Below, piece by piece: positions 7,341-15,416 of a DNA stretch of 19,586 nt (positions are counted from its first letter, which is position 1; each line of letters starts with the position of its first letter). The DNA is from Betaproteobacteria bacterium (GTDB taxonomy: Bacteria > Pseudomonadota > Gammaproteobacteria > Burkholderiales > Burkholderiaceae), in assembly GCA_009921765.1 (NCBI GenBank), contig RFXC01000058.1, positions 1-19,586 on the forward strand, written 5' to 3'. The position numbers and the translations under genes were made by a program. The notes below the pieces were generated by a model. The model saw only the letters and a list, made by a program, of their open reading frames with translations. It made no database searches and was not told the origin of the DNA.

Positions 7341-8108
7341 CTAGCCGCGGCGAAACACCCAGGTGTCTGTATCCGAGGCCGACGGGTCGAAGCGATAGCC
7401 ATCGCGATCGAACGCCTTCAACGCGACGGGGTCCTCGATTCGCTGGTCGATGGCGTAGCGCGTCATGCTGCCGCGTGCGCGCTTGGCGGAAAAGCTCACC
7501 ACCTTCCAGCCCGATTCACGTCGCTCTTCAAAAACCGGCTGAACAATGCGCAGGCCCAGGGCCTTGGGCGGCACCGCCCGGAAATATTCATTGGACGCCA
7601 GGTTGACGAGAACCGGATGGGCATGCGTCGCCAACTCGGTCGCAAGCGCGTTGGCAATCCGTTCGCCCCAGAAGCGGTACAGATCGGGGCCGCGCCCGGT
7701 CTCCATTCGCGTTCCCATTTCAAGCCGGTAGGGCTGGATCAGATCCAGCGGCCGCAACACGCCGTACAAGCCAGACAGAATGCGGACCCGTGCCTGCGCC
7801 CACCCCAGCGCCGCCTCGTCAAGCGTGGGCGCCGACAACCCCTCGTAGACATCACCCGCGAAGGCCAGAGCGGCCTGCCTGGCATTGCCGCGGTCAAACG
7901 GCGGTTTCCAGCTGCGAAAGCGCTCGGCATTCAATTGCGCGAGCGCCGGGCTGATTTCCATCATCTCTTCAAGCCGCGAAGCAGGCAGCTTTTTCAGCTT
8001 AGACACCAGACGGGCCGACTCCGGCAGAAAATCGGGCTGCGAAAAGTGTGAGGTCACCGGCGGGGATTCGAAGTCCAGCGTCTTGGCGGGCGACAGAACA
8101 ATGATCAT
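7341..8108 (-). CDS. yaaA: Peroxide stress protein YaaA (UPF0246)
   Basis: 255 aa (E. coli 258). YaaA lowers free intracellular iron and limits oxidative DNA damage under peroxide stress in E. coli. Family landmarks: MIIVLSPAKTLDFE at the start, FDGDVYEGL-like FAGDVYEGL in the middle, RILSGLYGVLRPLDLIQPYRLEMG, then NLASNEYFRAV and the basic SAKRARGSMTRYAI segment. ATG at 8108 opens exactly at the family N-terminus; the Shine-Dalgarno is poor. It lies 99 bases downstream of the host-attachment-family gene on the same strand and may share its transcript. No OxyR site could be identified. Confidence 0.95.
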   Translation of the reverse strand: MIIVLSPAKTLDFESPPVTSHFSQPDFLPESARLVSKLKKLPASRLEEMMEISPALAQLNAERFRSWKPPFDRGNARQAALAFAGDVYEGLSAPTLDEAALGWAQARVRILSGLYGVLRPLDLIQPYRLEMGTRMETGRGPDLYRFWGERIANALATELATHAHPVLVNLASNEYFRAVPPKALGLRIVQPVFEERRESGWKVVSFSAKRARGSMTRYAIDQRIEDPVALKAFDRDGYRFDPSASDTDTWVFRRG

Positions 8109-8207
8109 GCTTGATGAGGGGCGCCGCGACGGTGCGCGGTGACCGCTGGGTAACGAGATGCCGTGATGATGGCACGGTTGGCAATGCCCCCTCGCGATCA
8201 CGGAGCT

Positions 8208-8699
8208 TCAGGTGTGCGGATGCCCATCCCGCCCCGGGGCAGGCGGTCGCCGCGCCACCGTTGCCGAATGCGCCAGATGACGCTCGATATCCACCCGCCC
8301 CATCCGACCGATATCACTGGCAATCTCAAGCTCGCAGTGGGCCTTGCACGGGGGCGAAAGCGCCGCGCGCAACGCCCCCAGCATTGCCGGCGGCGCGACC
8401 AGTGCCAGTCTGCGAAAGCTGCCCTCAGCAAGGCCACGATCAATGCGCTCGGCAATCCGCTCGGCGAACCGATGGCGGCTCAATGCGCGAGGGCTGGTGT
8501 GCGGCGATATCGCGTGCCGCGCGCCGCCCACACTTTCGAATGATCGCCCAGGCCGGTCGTGTAGAAGCGTTCGCTCCGACATACGCCCTTCTGGCTGGAT
8601 CAGGTCTTCGATCTCCCGAAGCGGCGCGGGGAGTTCCGTTGCCACAAAGATCCGCGCGCGCGCCGAATCCGCCACGACCACCCACCATCCTGCTTCCAT
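8208..8699 (-). CDS. Host attachment family protein
   Basis: 163 aa, a match to the family annotated as 'protein required for attachment to host cells' (Host_attach). Seen here: an opening WWVVVADSARARIFVA strand, an Arg-rich DRPGRSFESVGG segment with a following HAISPHTSPR, and a LALVAPPAMLGALRAAL segment. There is no signal peptide or membrane helix, so it is cytoplasmic, at odds with the family name, which comes from a plant-associated bacterium. The fold is reported to be related to eRF1/ribosome-associated domains, which suggests RNA or ribosome handling (family knowledge, from memory). ATG at 8699 has a very strong GGAGGT Shine-Dalgarno, preferred over an in-frame ATG 33 bases upstream. 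Confidence 0.85.
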   Translation of the reverse strand: MEAGWWVVVADSARARIFVATELPAPLREIEDLIQPEGRMSERTLLHDRPGRSFESVGGARHAISPHTSPRALSRHRFAERIAERIDRGLAEGSFRRLALVAPPAMLGALRAALSPPCKAHCELEIASDIGRMGRVDIERHLAHSATVARRPPAPGRDGHPHT

Positions 8700-8738
8700 G
8701 ATTAAACCTCCGTCGCGCCTCGCGCCACACATCCGTTC

Positions 8739-8754
8739 GCGGCCGGCCGGCCGC
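8739..8754. repeat. 16-bp perfect palindrome in a divergent promoter region
   Basis: GCGGCCGGCCGGCCGC at 8739-8754 is fully self-complementary. It lies in the 191-base gap between the divergent host-attachment gene (start 8699) and AsmA gene (start 8891). It could be an operator or a chance product of GC-rich sequence. Elsewhere in this gap I see only a TTGACC hexamer near 8793 without a good -10 partner. Confidence 0.45.
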
Positions 8755-8890
8755 TACTGAGTCGACCCTAACGACGCCCCGCTACCGCCCCATTGACCAC
8801 TGGCATGGATCGTCTTTCTTCTTCCCTGTCGTCCGATGAGCGGCACCACTTGCCTTGCTGGGCCAGGCATCAGGCAGGTACGCTTCGGGA

Positions 8891-11314
8891 ATGAAATTCC
8901 GGATCGCAGTGTTCGCGGCCATCGGTGTCGGCATCGTGACGGCCCTGGCAGCCACTCTCATCACACGGTTTGATCCTGACGCCGCCGCCGACGAAGTGCG
9001 CGCGTTTGTTCGCGAGCGTTACGGGCGCGAGCTTCGCTTCGAGGGCCCGCTCGCACTTTCGCTCTGGCCTGTGCTGTCCGTTGCGGTGCCGCGGGCAACC
9101 TTGTCCGACGTAGGCTCGGAGCTGCAGGCCGCCAGCATCGAGCGCGCCAAGGTTGAAATCGCGTGGTTGCCCCTGCTTCGCGGTCGGGTGATTGTCGAGC
9201 ATGCGCGGGTGACGGGGTTGCATCTGAGCATCGAGCAGCGCGCCGATGGCACCCGCAACATCGACAACCTGATTGCCCCGCTGTCAGCCACCCCCGATGC
9301 CGCACCAGGCGATGAACCGCCGGCGCGCCGCCCACGAATCGAAATCGGCAAGGTCGAACTGTCGGAGGCGAGCATCGAGTATGCCGATGCCGAGCGCGGC
9401 ATCGTTGTCTGGCTCGACGACATCGAACTCAAACTCGATGAGCTCGACTCAAAGATGGTCACGCCGATGTCGCTGCGTGCTCGGTGGGTGTCGGCTCCGT
9501 TTGGTGTCAGCGCACTGGTGCGGGCCAGCGGCACGCTCGACGTCGACCCCGGCAAGCGAACCGTGGGCCTCCGGGGGGCGGAAATGAGTGTGCGTGGTTT
9601 CAAGGACGGTCGCCCGCTCGACGCCAACGCCCGGGCACGTCGCATGTCGGTCACCCTGGGTCGCCCAGGTCTAGTCGGCCGCCTTGAATCGTTTGCAATC
9701 GGCTTGAAGACAGGCGGCGAGGACTGGGCGATTGAAGCTGCGCATGCCCGCGGCGCTGCGCTCGACTACGACGGTAGCCGGTTGGCGTTTGCCGCGAGTG
9801 GGGTGGAGGCCAACGCGCGCGGGCGAATGCGCCACGGCACCTTCGAGACCAGTCTGACGCTCCCCGAGGTTGTCATCGCCAATCCGGCAAGCCGCGGCAA
9901 ACCGATCGATGCGACGCTGCGCTGGCGCGGTTCGCAGGAGCTCGACCTGAAGCTCACACTCGACGGTCTGTCGGGCGGCGTTCAGAACTTCTCGGCCAGC
10001 CGTGTCACGCTGTCGGCGGATGCCACAGCCGGTACGCTCGAGTCAGGGCTCCGGCTCACCGGAGCGATACGCGCCGACCTCGATGCGGCAAGCGTGAATC
10101 TCGGGCAGATTGCAGGCACCTTGACGCTCGACCCGGGATCGGGCCAACCCGCCATCCGGTTGCCGCTCAGTGGCTCGCTTCATACGGAAGGCTCCGCCCG
10201 GACCCTCGACGCCGACCTCGAAACGCGGCTTGAAGCAAGCCTCATGCGGCTGCGTACCCGCTATGACCCCGCCCGGGCAGAGGGCCGCCTTGGGGTCACG
10301 CTGGCCGCCAACCAGCTTGATCTCGACCGCTTTGACGCCTTGCTTTCACCGGTGCTCAATGCCATCGAGGCCCCCGCGCGTCGAGCCGACCCCCTGATCG
10401 GACGCCAAGTGGAAAGGCCAGCAGAGTCTGGCCGTGCCAATGCCCCGCCTGTGTCCGCGAACGCCCGACCGCGTGCGGCCATCACCGAGCCGGTCAAGCG
10501 GCAGTCCCATACTCTCGCAGCCACCCTTCAGCGCGCAGCGGGCGGCAACTGGACCGCCGACCTGCAGATCGGGCAACTGAAGGCCGACTGGGTGCGCGCC
10601 GCCGCGGTAAGGCTCTCTGCGCAATCCCATGAAGCGGGATTCCGGATCCCCGCCCTGTCCCTCTCCATGCACGGTGGCACGCTGACCGGGCAGGCCGACT
10701 TCAATCGTCTGAGCGAGCATTTCACGCTTTCCACTCAGGCGCGTGCAATCGACATCGCCGCCTTGCTCGACACGCTGGGGCAGCCGCGTCGCCTAGAGGG
10801 TCTTGCAGACTGGCGCGCCGATCTCAGCGGCCAGATCTCAGACGCTCCTCTGGCGGACAGCCTTCGCGGCGACGTCGCCCTGATGGTCGCAGACGGGAGG
10901 ATTCACGGGGTCGACCTGGCACGGGCAGTGCGCGATGCGGCGCAGCGTATCCGTTCGGGCCGCGACGCCCGAGCGGACCCCACCGAGGACGCTCGCTCTG
11001 CAACCGGCACCGCGGCAAGCTACACCGAATTCAGCCGCCTGGCAGCGCGCTTCAACCTTCGCGATGGCAAGGCGAGAAGCCGCGATCTGCTGATCGAGAC
11101 CCCCATCGTACGAGCCAGTGGCAGTGGCCTTGTCGACCTGCAGCAGCAGGCGGTGGAAGCAAGCTTTCGATTAGGCCTTGTGACCCCGGGCAATGACCCA
11201 CTGCTTGCAGCGTTGAATCGGCTCAGCATTCCCGTGCAGGTCAAGGGACCGCTCAGTCAGCCGGAGTGGCGGGTGGATATCGCATCAATGCTGCCGCCAA
11301 GGTTTCGGCGCTGA
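8891..11314 (+). CDS. AsmA family protein
   Basis: About 807 aa. AsmA-like proteins are anchored in the inner membrane, span the periplasm and are linked to outer-membrane assembly and phospholipid transport. The N-terminus has one membrane helix (MKFRIAVFAAIGVGIVTALA, residues 1-20 onward). An AsmA N-terminal domain follows, with LALSLWPVLSVAVPRATLSD near residue 55 and LRGRVIVEHARVTGLHLSI. A long beta-rich middle region comes next, with a Pro/Ala/Arg-rich linker near residues 500-540, and then the AsmA C-terminal repeat domain (LRGDVALMVADGRIHGVDLARAVR, later ARSRDLLIETPIVRASGSGLVDL and PVQVKGPLSQPEWRVD). ATG at 8891 was chosen because it begins the membrane helix; an in-frame TTG at 8855 would add 12 residues. 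Confidence 0.92.
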   Translation: MKFRIAVFAAIGVGIVTALAATLITRFDPDAAADEVRAFVRERYGRELRFEGPLALSLWPVLSVAVPRATLSDVGSELQAASIERAKVEIAWLPLLRGRVIVEHARVTGLHLSIEQRADGTRNIDNLIAPLSATPDAAPGDEPPARRPRIEIGKVELSEASIEYADAERGIVVWLDDIELKLDELDSKMVTPMSLRARWVSAPFGVSALVRASGTLDVDPGKRTVGLRGAEMSVRGFKDGRPLDANARARRMSVTLGRPGLVGRLESFAIGLKTGGEDWAIEAAHARGAALDYDGSRLAFAASGVEANARGRMRHGTFETSLTLPEVVIANPASRGKPIDATLRWRGSQELDLKLTLDGLSGGVQNFSASRVTLSADATAGTLESGLRLTGAIRADLDAASVNLGQIAGTLTLDPGSGQPAIRLPLSGSLHTEGSARTLDADLETRLEASLMRLRTRYDPARAEGRLGVTLAANQLDLDRFDALLSPVLNAIEAPARRADPLIGRQVERPAESGRANAPPVSANARPRAAITEPVKRQSHTLAATLQRAAGGNWTADLQIGQLKADWVRAAAVRLSAQSHEAGFRIPALSLSMHGGTLTGQADFNRLSEHFTLSTQARAIDIAALLDTLGQPRRLEGLADWRADLSGQISDAPLADSLRGDVALMVADGRIHGVDLARAVRDAAQRIRSGRDARADPTEDARSATGTAASYTEFSRLAARFNLRDGKARSRDLLIETPIVRASGSGLVDLQQQAVEASFRLGLVTPGNDPLLAALNRLSIPVQVKGPLSQPEWRVDIASMLPPRFRR

Positions 11315-11329
11315 ATGACGGGTCTCTGG

Positions 11330-11358
11330 TTTTCGGCGCCTCCGCCCCCACGTATCAT
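11330..11358 (+). promoter_or_regulatory. Candidate promoter for the small membrane protein
   Basis: TATCAT at 11353-11358 matches the -10 consensus at five of six positions, with a poor TTTTCG -35 about 17 bases upstream. It lies in the gap between the AsmA gene and the small membrane protein gene. Read-through from the AsmA gene is an equally good explanation for expression of the latter. Confidence 0.3.
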
Positions 11359-11393
11359 CCGCGGCTAGACCATCCCTCGCCCAGGAGCCCCTC

Positions 11394-11759
11394 TTGCAGG
11401 ACCCCAACAAGACGGTACGCCTTCAATTCCAGGCCAATGTACAAGGCGGTGGCCCGGTGGCGAAATTCATCGCCGGCGTCGTCGGCCTTGCGGTGATCGG
11501 CGCAGCGCTGTTCTTGTCCGTGTTCATGTTCGCCGGCCTGCTTGTGATCGGCGTACTTGCGGGAGGATGGTTCTGGTGGCGAACGCGCAAGTTGCGCAAG
11601 CGCCTGCGCGAGTCAATCGATGCAGCGGCGCGCGAAGCGCTCCGGCAGGCCGAGGCGCGCACCGCGGCGACGCCGGCCGGCCACGGGACGGTAATCGAGG
11701 GCGATTTCATCCGCGCCAAGCCGGCTGATCCCGCACAGGGCTCCGAGCCGCATCGGTAG
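11394..11759 (+). CDS. Small membrane protein of unknown function
   Basis: 121 aa, not recognised as a named family. A polar N-terminus (about 22 residues) is followed by a long hydrophobic region at residues 24-62 that can form two close membrane helices and ends in GGWFWWRTRKLRKR. Positive-inside reasoning places the basic helical part after it (RKLRKRLRESIDAAAREALRQAEA) in the cytoplasm. The C-terminus carries a short VIEGDF motif like that seen at the end of other small proteobacterial membrane proteins. The start is TTG at 11394, supported by AGGAG seven bases upstream; no in-frame ATG fits. It is downstream of the AsmA gene on the same strand, 79 bases away, and is followed by a strong terminator. 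Confidence 0.8.
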   Translation: MQDPNKTVRLQFQANVQGGGPVAKFIAGVVGLAVIGAALFLSVFMFAGLLVIGVLAGGWFWWRTRKLRKRLRESIDAAAREALRQAEARTAATPAGHGTVIEGDFIRAKPADPAQGSEPHR

Positions 11760-11830
11760 GCAAACTGGGCGGCTTGGCCGGGACGCTGTTCGGCGAGCGG
11801 CATGCCCGGTCGCCCGCACCGGGCGCACAC

Positions 11831-11861
11831 AAAAAAAGCGGCCCCGAAGGGCCGCTTTTTT
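11831..11861. terminator. Bidirectional intrinsic terminator
   Basis: A 7-bp GC stem (gcggccc 11838-11844 / gggccgc 11849-11855) with loop CGAA, flanked by seven A on the left and six T on the right. It therefore works for the plus-strand membrane-protein gene ending at 11759 and for the minus-strand SWIB gene ending at 11914. The A/T flanks can also extend the stem. Confidence 0.9.
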
Positions 11862-11913
11862 CCGTTCAACACCGCCGCCGGCACTGGCCACCGGCGGGCG
11901 AGGTGCCTATCTG

Positions 11914-12339
11914 TCAGCTGAGGTGCTTGCCCACCAGCTTGGTCATCTCGAACATGTTGACCGACGCCTTGCCAAACACCGCCTTCAGCTTGTCGTCGGC
12001 GTTGATCTGACGCTTGTTGGTTGCGTCCTGGAGCTTGGCCTTCTTGATGTACTCCCACATACGCTTGACAACTTCGGTACGCGGCAGCGGCTTGTCACCC
12101 ACCACGGCAGCCAGGGCGGCACTGGGGGTCAGGGCCTTCATGAATGCAGCGTTGGGCGTGCGGGCCTTTTTGGCAGCAGGCTTTTTGGCAGCGGCAGCTT
12201 TTTTGGCTGGCGCGGCTTTCTTGGCGGGTGCAGCCTTCTTGGCCGGCGCCGCTTTCTTCGCGGCGGGCTTCTTGGCCGCTACTTTGGCGGCGGGCTTTTT
12301 GGCGGCGGGTTTCTTAGCGGCCTTCTTGGCAGTTGCCAT
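11914..12339 (-). CDS. SWIB/MDM2-domain protein with histone-H1-like tail
   Basis: 141 aa in two parts. Residues 1 to about 60 form a Lys/Ala/Pro tail of repeats such as KKAAPA and KKPAA, very like the C-terminal tail of eukaryotic H1 and bacterial H1-like proteins, and expected to bind DNA by charge. Residues about 65-141 are a SWIB domain: PLPRTEVVKRMWEYIKKAKL, then NKRQINADDKLKAVFG and VNMFEMTKLVGKHL. Bacterial SWIB proteins are found in chlamydiae and many betaproteobacteria; function is mostly inferred to be chromatin-related. ATG at 12339 has AGGAGAG about eight bases upstream. The tail gene segment is a low-complexity repeat that can change length by slippage. It lies downstream of typA on the same strand, with a long inverted repeat in the leader. 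Confidence 0.93.
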   Translation of the reverse strand: MATAKKAAKKPAAKKPAAKVAAKKPAAKKAAPAKKAAPAKKAAPAKKAAAAKKPAAKKARTPNAAFMKALTPSAALAAVVGDKPLPRTEVVKRMWEYIKKAKLQDATNKRQINADDKLKAVFGKASVNMFEMTKLVGKHLS

Positions 12340-12374
12340 GTTCGACTCTCCTGGTTCGAATCCGGGGTGGATAG

Positions 12375-12430
12375 CGGTCTTGCCGGTTACGGGGGGAAAA
12401 CCGATTTACCCCCGAATCCGTGCAAGACCG
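12375..12430 (-). promoter_or_regulatory. Long imperfect inverted repeat in the SWIB gene leader
   Basis: Outer arms CGGTCTTGC (12375-12383) and GCAAGACCG (12422-12430) are perfect 9-bp complements. Inward, CGG/CCG pairs, then a mismatch, one T-A pair, a second mismatch and six more pairs of C/G at 12390-12395 with 12409-12414. One unpaired base sits at 12421. This makes about 19 bp with a 13-base loop, located 36-91 bases upstream of the start codon. There is no T run after it, so it is not a standard terminator. It may be an RNA leader structure or an operator; no known element is recognised. Confidence 0.6.
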
Positions 12431-12467
12431 AAGAATGCCGGATAAATGCGCAGGCGCCAATAGGGAG

Positions 12468-12489
12468 AACACGAGATTTTTATCGTGTT
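12468..12489. repeat. 7-bp inverted repeat downstream of typA
   Basis: AACACGA (12468-12474) and TCGTGTT (12483-12489) flank an 8-base AT-rich loop. It is about 37 bases past the typA stop on the minus strand. Without a T run it is a poor terminator; it could mark the 3' end of the typA message or an operator for the SWIB gene. Confidence 0.4.
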
Positions 12490-12525
12490 GCACTGAAGAG
12501 GCGGCCAGTCTGATCCGTTAAAGCC

Positions 12526-14382
12526 TCAGGCCGCCTCTCCCTCGCGAGACGCACGCCGCCGCTCATGCTCTTTCAGGAAGCGCTTGCGAAGCCGGATCGA
12601 CGACGGCGTGACCTCCACAAGCTCATCGTCGGCGATGAATTCGACCGCCTTCTCGAGGGTCAACTCAACCGGCGGCGTGAGCTGAATGTTTTCGTCCTTC
12701 CCCGAGGCGCGAACGTTGGTGAGCTTCTTCTCGCGAATCGGATTGACGACCAGATCGTTGTCGCGGGTATGGATGCCAATCACCATGCCCTCATACACCG
12801 GGTCGTTGGGCCTCACGAACATCCGTCCCCGGTCCTGCAGCTTCCACAGCGCATAGGTGACTGCAGCGCCATCGTCCTGTGAAATCAGCACCCCATTGCG
12901 ACGCGCATCGATCTCACCCGCCCAAGGAGCGTATTCATCGAACACATGGCTCGCGATGCCCGTGCCGCGAGTGAGGTTCAGAAATTCGTTGTGAAAACCG
13001 ATCAACCCGCGCGCGGGGACACGGTAGTCGAGCCGCACGCGACCCCGGCCATCGGGCTCCATGGCCACGAGTTCACCGCGTCGGCCGGCGAGCATTTCCA
13101 TGACGCCCCCTTGATGCGCATCTTCGATGTCGATTGCCAGCGTCTCGAACGGCTCGAGCCGCTCGCCATCTACCACCTGAATGCGGGGCTTGGGACGCGA
13201 GACCGCGAGCTCATAGCCCTCACGTCGCATGTTCTCGATCAGGATGGTGAGGTGAAGCTCGCCGCGACCCGACACGATGAACGTGTCGGAATCGGCCGTG
13301 AATTCCACTCGAAGCGCGACGTTGCTTTTCAACTCGCGTTCAAGCCGCTCGCGCAGTTGCCGACTGGTGACGAAGCGGCCTTCGCGACCCGCCATGGGCG
13401 AGGTGTTGACCAGAAACTCCATGGTCATGGTGGGCTCATCGACACTCAGCATGGGAAGCGCCTCGGGCTGCGCGGTGTCGCAGAGCGTGCAACCGATTCC
13501 CACTTCCTCAATGCCGTTGACCGCCACAATATCGCCTGCCTGCGCTTCATCGACCACCACACGCTCGAGCCCCTTGAAGCGCAGCACCTGATTGACCTTG
13601 GCCTGCACGGGGGCCACCCCGCCACTGGCCGGGTCACCGTGCAGGATCAGCACCGGCTGCCCGGTGCGAATGCGCCCGCGATTGATGCGCCCGATACCGA
13701 TTCGCCCCACGTAGCTCGAATAATCAAGCGCCGAGATCTGCAACTGGAGGGGGCCGTCCGGATCGTCGGCGCGCGCCGGCACGTGCCGCAGGATTGCCCG
13801 AAAGAGCGGGTCCATATCGCACTTGCCTGCCTCGGCAGCGGGCAGATCGCCGAGCGAATCAAGGGCATAACCATTGACCGCCGAGGCATAAACCACCGGA
13901 AAATCGAGCTGCTCTTCACTCGCGCCCAGACGGTCAAACAGGTCGAAGGTCTGGCTCACGACCCAATCAGGACGCGCGCCTGGCCGGTCAATCTTGTTCA
14001 CCACCACGATTGGACGCAGCCCCAGCGCAAGCGCCTTGCGCGTAACGAAGCGGGTTTGCGGCATGGGTCCTTCCACCGCGTCCACCAGCAACAACACGCC
14101 ATCCACCATCGACAGCGCGCGCTCCACCTCGCCGCCGAAGTCGGCATGCCCTGGCGTATCGACAATGTTGATCCGGGTGCCGTCGAAATCGACCGCACAG
14201 TTCTTGGCCAGAATGGTGATGCCGCGCTCGCGTTCGAGATCGTTGCTGTCCATCACGCGTTCGGCCACCTGCTGATTGGCGCGGAAGGTGCCCGACTGAC
14301 GAAGCAGCTGATCGACCAGCGTGGTCTTGCCATGATCGACGTGGGCGATGATGGCGATGTTGCGAATGGCCTGGGTAGTCAT
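12526..14382 (-). CDS. typA: Translational GTPase TypA/BipA
   Basis: 618 aa (E. coli 607). Ribosome-bound GTPase related to EF-G and LepA that helps large-subunit assembly, particularly in the cold and under stress. G motifs: AHVDHGKT at residues 13-20, the switch region [27 protein letters not shown], and [13 protein letters not shown] near residue 135. Domains II and III follow, and the C-terminal domain unique to BipA includes [19 protein letters not shown] and [23 protein letters not shown] at 14382 opens the family N-terminus ([18 protein letters not shown]); AGGA lies about ten bases upstream. The upstream in-frame extension to 14475 is not homologous. It lies 86 bases downstream of truB. 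Confidence 0.97.
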   Translation of the reverse strand: MTTQAIRNIAIIAHVDHGKTTLVDQLLRQSGTFRANQQVAERVMDSNDLERERGITILAKNCAVDFDGTRINIVDTPGHADFGGEVERALSMVDGVLLLVDAVEGPMPQTRFVTRKALALGLRPIVVVNKIDRPGARPDWVVSQTFDLFDRLGASEEQLDFPVVYASAVNGYALDSLGDLPAAEAGKCDMDPLFRAILRHVPARADDPDGPLQLQISALDYSSYVGRIGIGRINRGRIRTGQPVLILHGDPASGGVAPVQAKVNQVLRFKGLERVVVDEAQAGDIVAVNGIEEVGIGCTLCDTAQPEALPMLSVDEPTMTMEFLVNTSPMAGREGRFVTSRQLRERLERELKSNVALRVEFTADSDTFIVSGRGELHLTILIENMRREGYELAVSRPKPRIQVVDGERLEPFETLAIDIEDAHQGGVMEMLAGRRGELVAMEPDGRGRVRLDYRVPARGLIGFHNEFLNLTRGTGIASHVFDEYAPWAGEIDARRNGVLISQDDGAAVTYALWKLQDRGRMFVRPNDPVYEGMVIGIHTRDNDLVVNPIREKKLTNVRASGKDENIQLTPPVELTLEKAVEFIADDELVEVTPSSIRLRKRFLKEHERRRASREGEAA

Positions 14383-14429
14383 GAGAGGGTATCCTGAGGA
14401 TGGCGTTCTGTTTTGAATGAAACACAATT

Positions 14430-14463
14430 GGGGTGACCGCCGCATGACATGGCGTGTCGCCCC
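14430..14463 (-). terminator. Hairpin at the end of the nusA-infB-rbfA-truB operon
   Basis: GGGGTGAC (14430-14437) pairs with GTCGCCCC (14456-14463), and CGCC (14438-14441) pairs with GGCG (14451-14454) across a one-base bulge, giving a 12-bp stem (one G-T pair) with a 9-base loop. On the minus strand it starts 6 bases after the truB stop. The sequence after the stem (AATTGTGTTTC) has only a loose T-rich stretch, so termination may be partial and typA may receive some read-through. Confidence 0.4.
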
Positions 14464-14468
14464 GGTCT

Positions 14469-15416
14469 TCAACAATCGGCAGGCGCGGCAATCAACCGCT
14501 GAGAGATCAGGACGCCCGCTTCGAGGATCGCCACGCCGAGCAGCCGATCGGCGTGATACACGCGCACCCGCTCGGGCGAGGAATCGGTGCGCGGGGCCAC
14601 CCGCAAACGCTGGCCCTGGCTGAGACGCAGCGCCGACTCCGTATCAAGTTCGATCCTGGGGAGCCGTTGCAGCAGGCGGTCAAGCGGTGCCAACCAGGCT
14701 CGCCGCTCGGCAAGCGGCAAAGCTTCCAGTTGTTCCAGCGACACTGCGCTATCGAGCGTAAGCGTATCGACCGCCTCGCGACGAAGATCCGAGAGCCAGG
14801 CACCACAACCTGCCGCCTCGCCGATATCCTCGGCCAGCGTTCGCACATAGGTGCCCTTGCTGCACACCACGCGGATCTGCGCCGTGTCGCCCGCGGCATG
14901 CAGCAGGTCTATCCGGTGAATCGTCACCTCGCGCAGCGCGCGCTCGATCTCGATGCCGCTGCGTGCGTATTCATAAAGTGGTCGTCCTTGATGCTTGAGC
15001 GCGGAATGCATCGGCGGACGTTGCACAATCGCGCCGATGAACCGGTCGAGCACGGTCTTCAACGCAGCTTCGGCAGGCAAGCTGGCGCCCGTTGGGGTGA
15101 GCGTACCCTCAGCGTCGCCGGTGCTGCTGGTCTCGCCCAGGCGGAGCGTGGCCGCATAGGTCTTGTCGGCCTCCAGCAGGTCATGCGCGAACTTGGTGGC
15201 TTCACCGAACAGAATCGGCAACAGGCCGCTCGCCATGGGGTCAAGCGTGCCGCCATGGCCTGCCTTCGCAGCGCCCAGCAACCGGCGCGCGGTCAGCATG
15301 GCGTGGTTCGAACTCAATCCCTTGGGTTTATCGAGCAGCAGCACGCCGTCGACGCGATCGCGAATGGGTGCCGGGCGCTCGGCGCGGGACTGCCGCGCCT
15401 CGGGGGCTGCACTCAC
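14469..15416 (-). CDS. truB: tRNA pseudouridine(55) synthase TruB
   Basis: 315 aa (E. coli 314). Makes pseudouridine-55 in the T-loop of almost all elongator tRNAs. The family opening [14 protein letters not shown] is at about residues 24-37, the catalytic Asp59 lies in [12 protein letters not shown], and [10 protein letters not shown] and [21 protein letters not shown] are further TruB signatures. The C-terminal part (LRLSQGQRL onward) resembles the PUA-like domain. The start is GTG at 15416, which overlaps the TGA of rbfA in GTGA, with AGG seven bases upstream inside rbfA; expression is therefore translationally coupled. Last gene of the nusA-infB-rbfA-truB operon. Confidence 0.97.
   Translation of the reverse strand: MSAAPEARQSRAERPAPIRDRVDGVLLLDKPKGLSSNHAMLTARRLLGAAKAGHGGTLDPMASGLLPILFGEATKFAHDLLEADKTYAATLRLGETSSTGDAEGTLTPTGASLPAEAALKTVLDRFIGAIVQRPPMHSALKHQGRPLYEYARSGIEIERALREVTIHRIDLLHAAGDTAQIRVVCSKGTYVRTLAEDIGEAAGCGAWLSDLRREAVDTLTLDSAVSLEQLEALPLAERRAWLAPLDRLLQRLPRIELDTESALRLSQGQRLRVAPRTDSSPERVRVYHADRLLGVAILEAGVLISQRLIAAPADC

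Noticed and set aside
8170..8190. CCGTG/CACGG hairpin between the host-attachment gene and yaaA.
   Set aside because: A 5-bp stem without a T run; not distinguishable from chance in this composition.
12350..12366. A tRNA T-arm-like sequence, GGTTCGAATCC, with a 5-bp stem just upstream of the SWIB start.
   Set aside because: No matching acceptor, anticodon or D arm exists at the right distance on either strand; upstream plus-strand sequence is the SWIB coding tail. The motif is nearly palindromic and probably chance.
12946..14397. A 483-codon open frame on the plus strand opposite typA.
   Set aside because: It is a reverse-strand shadow of a clear TypA gene in GC-rich DNA; its translation resembles no family and has no ribosome-binding site.
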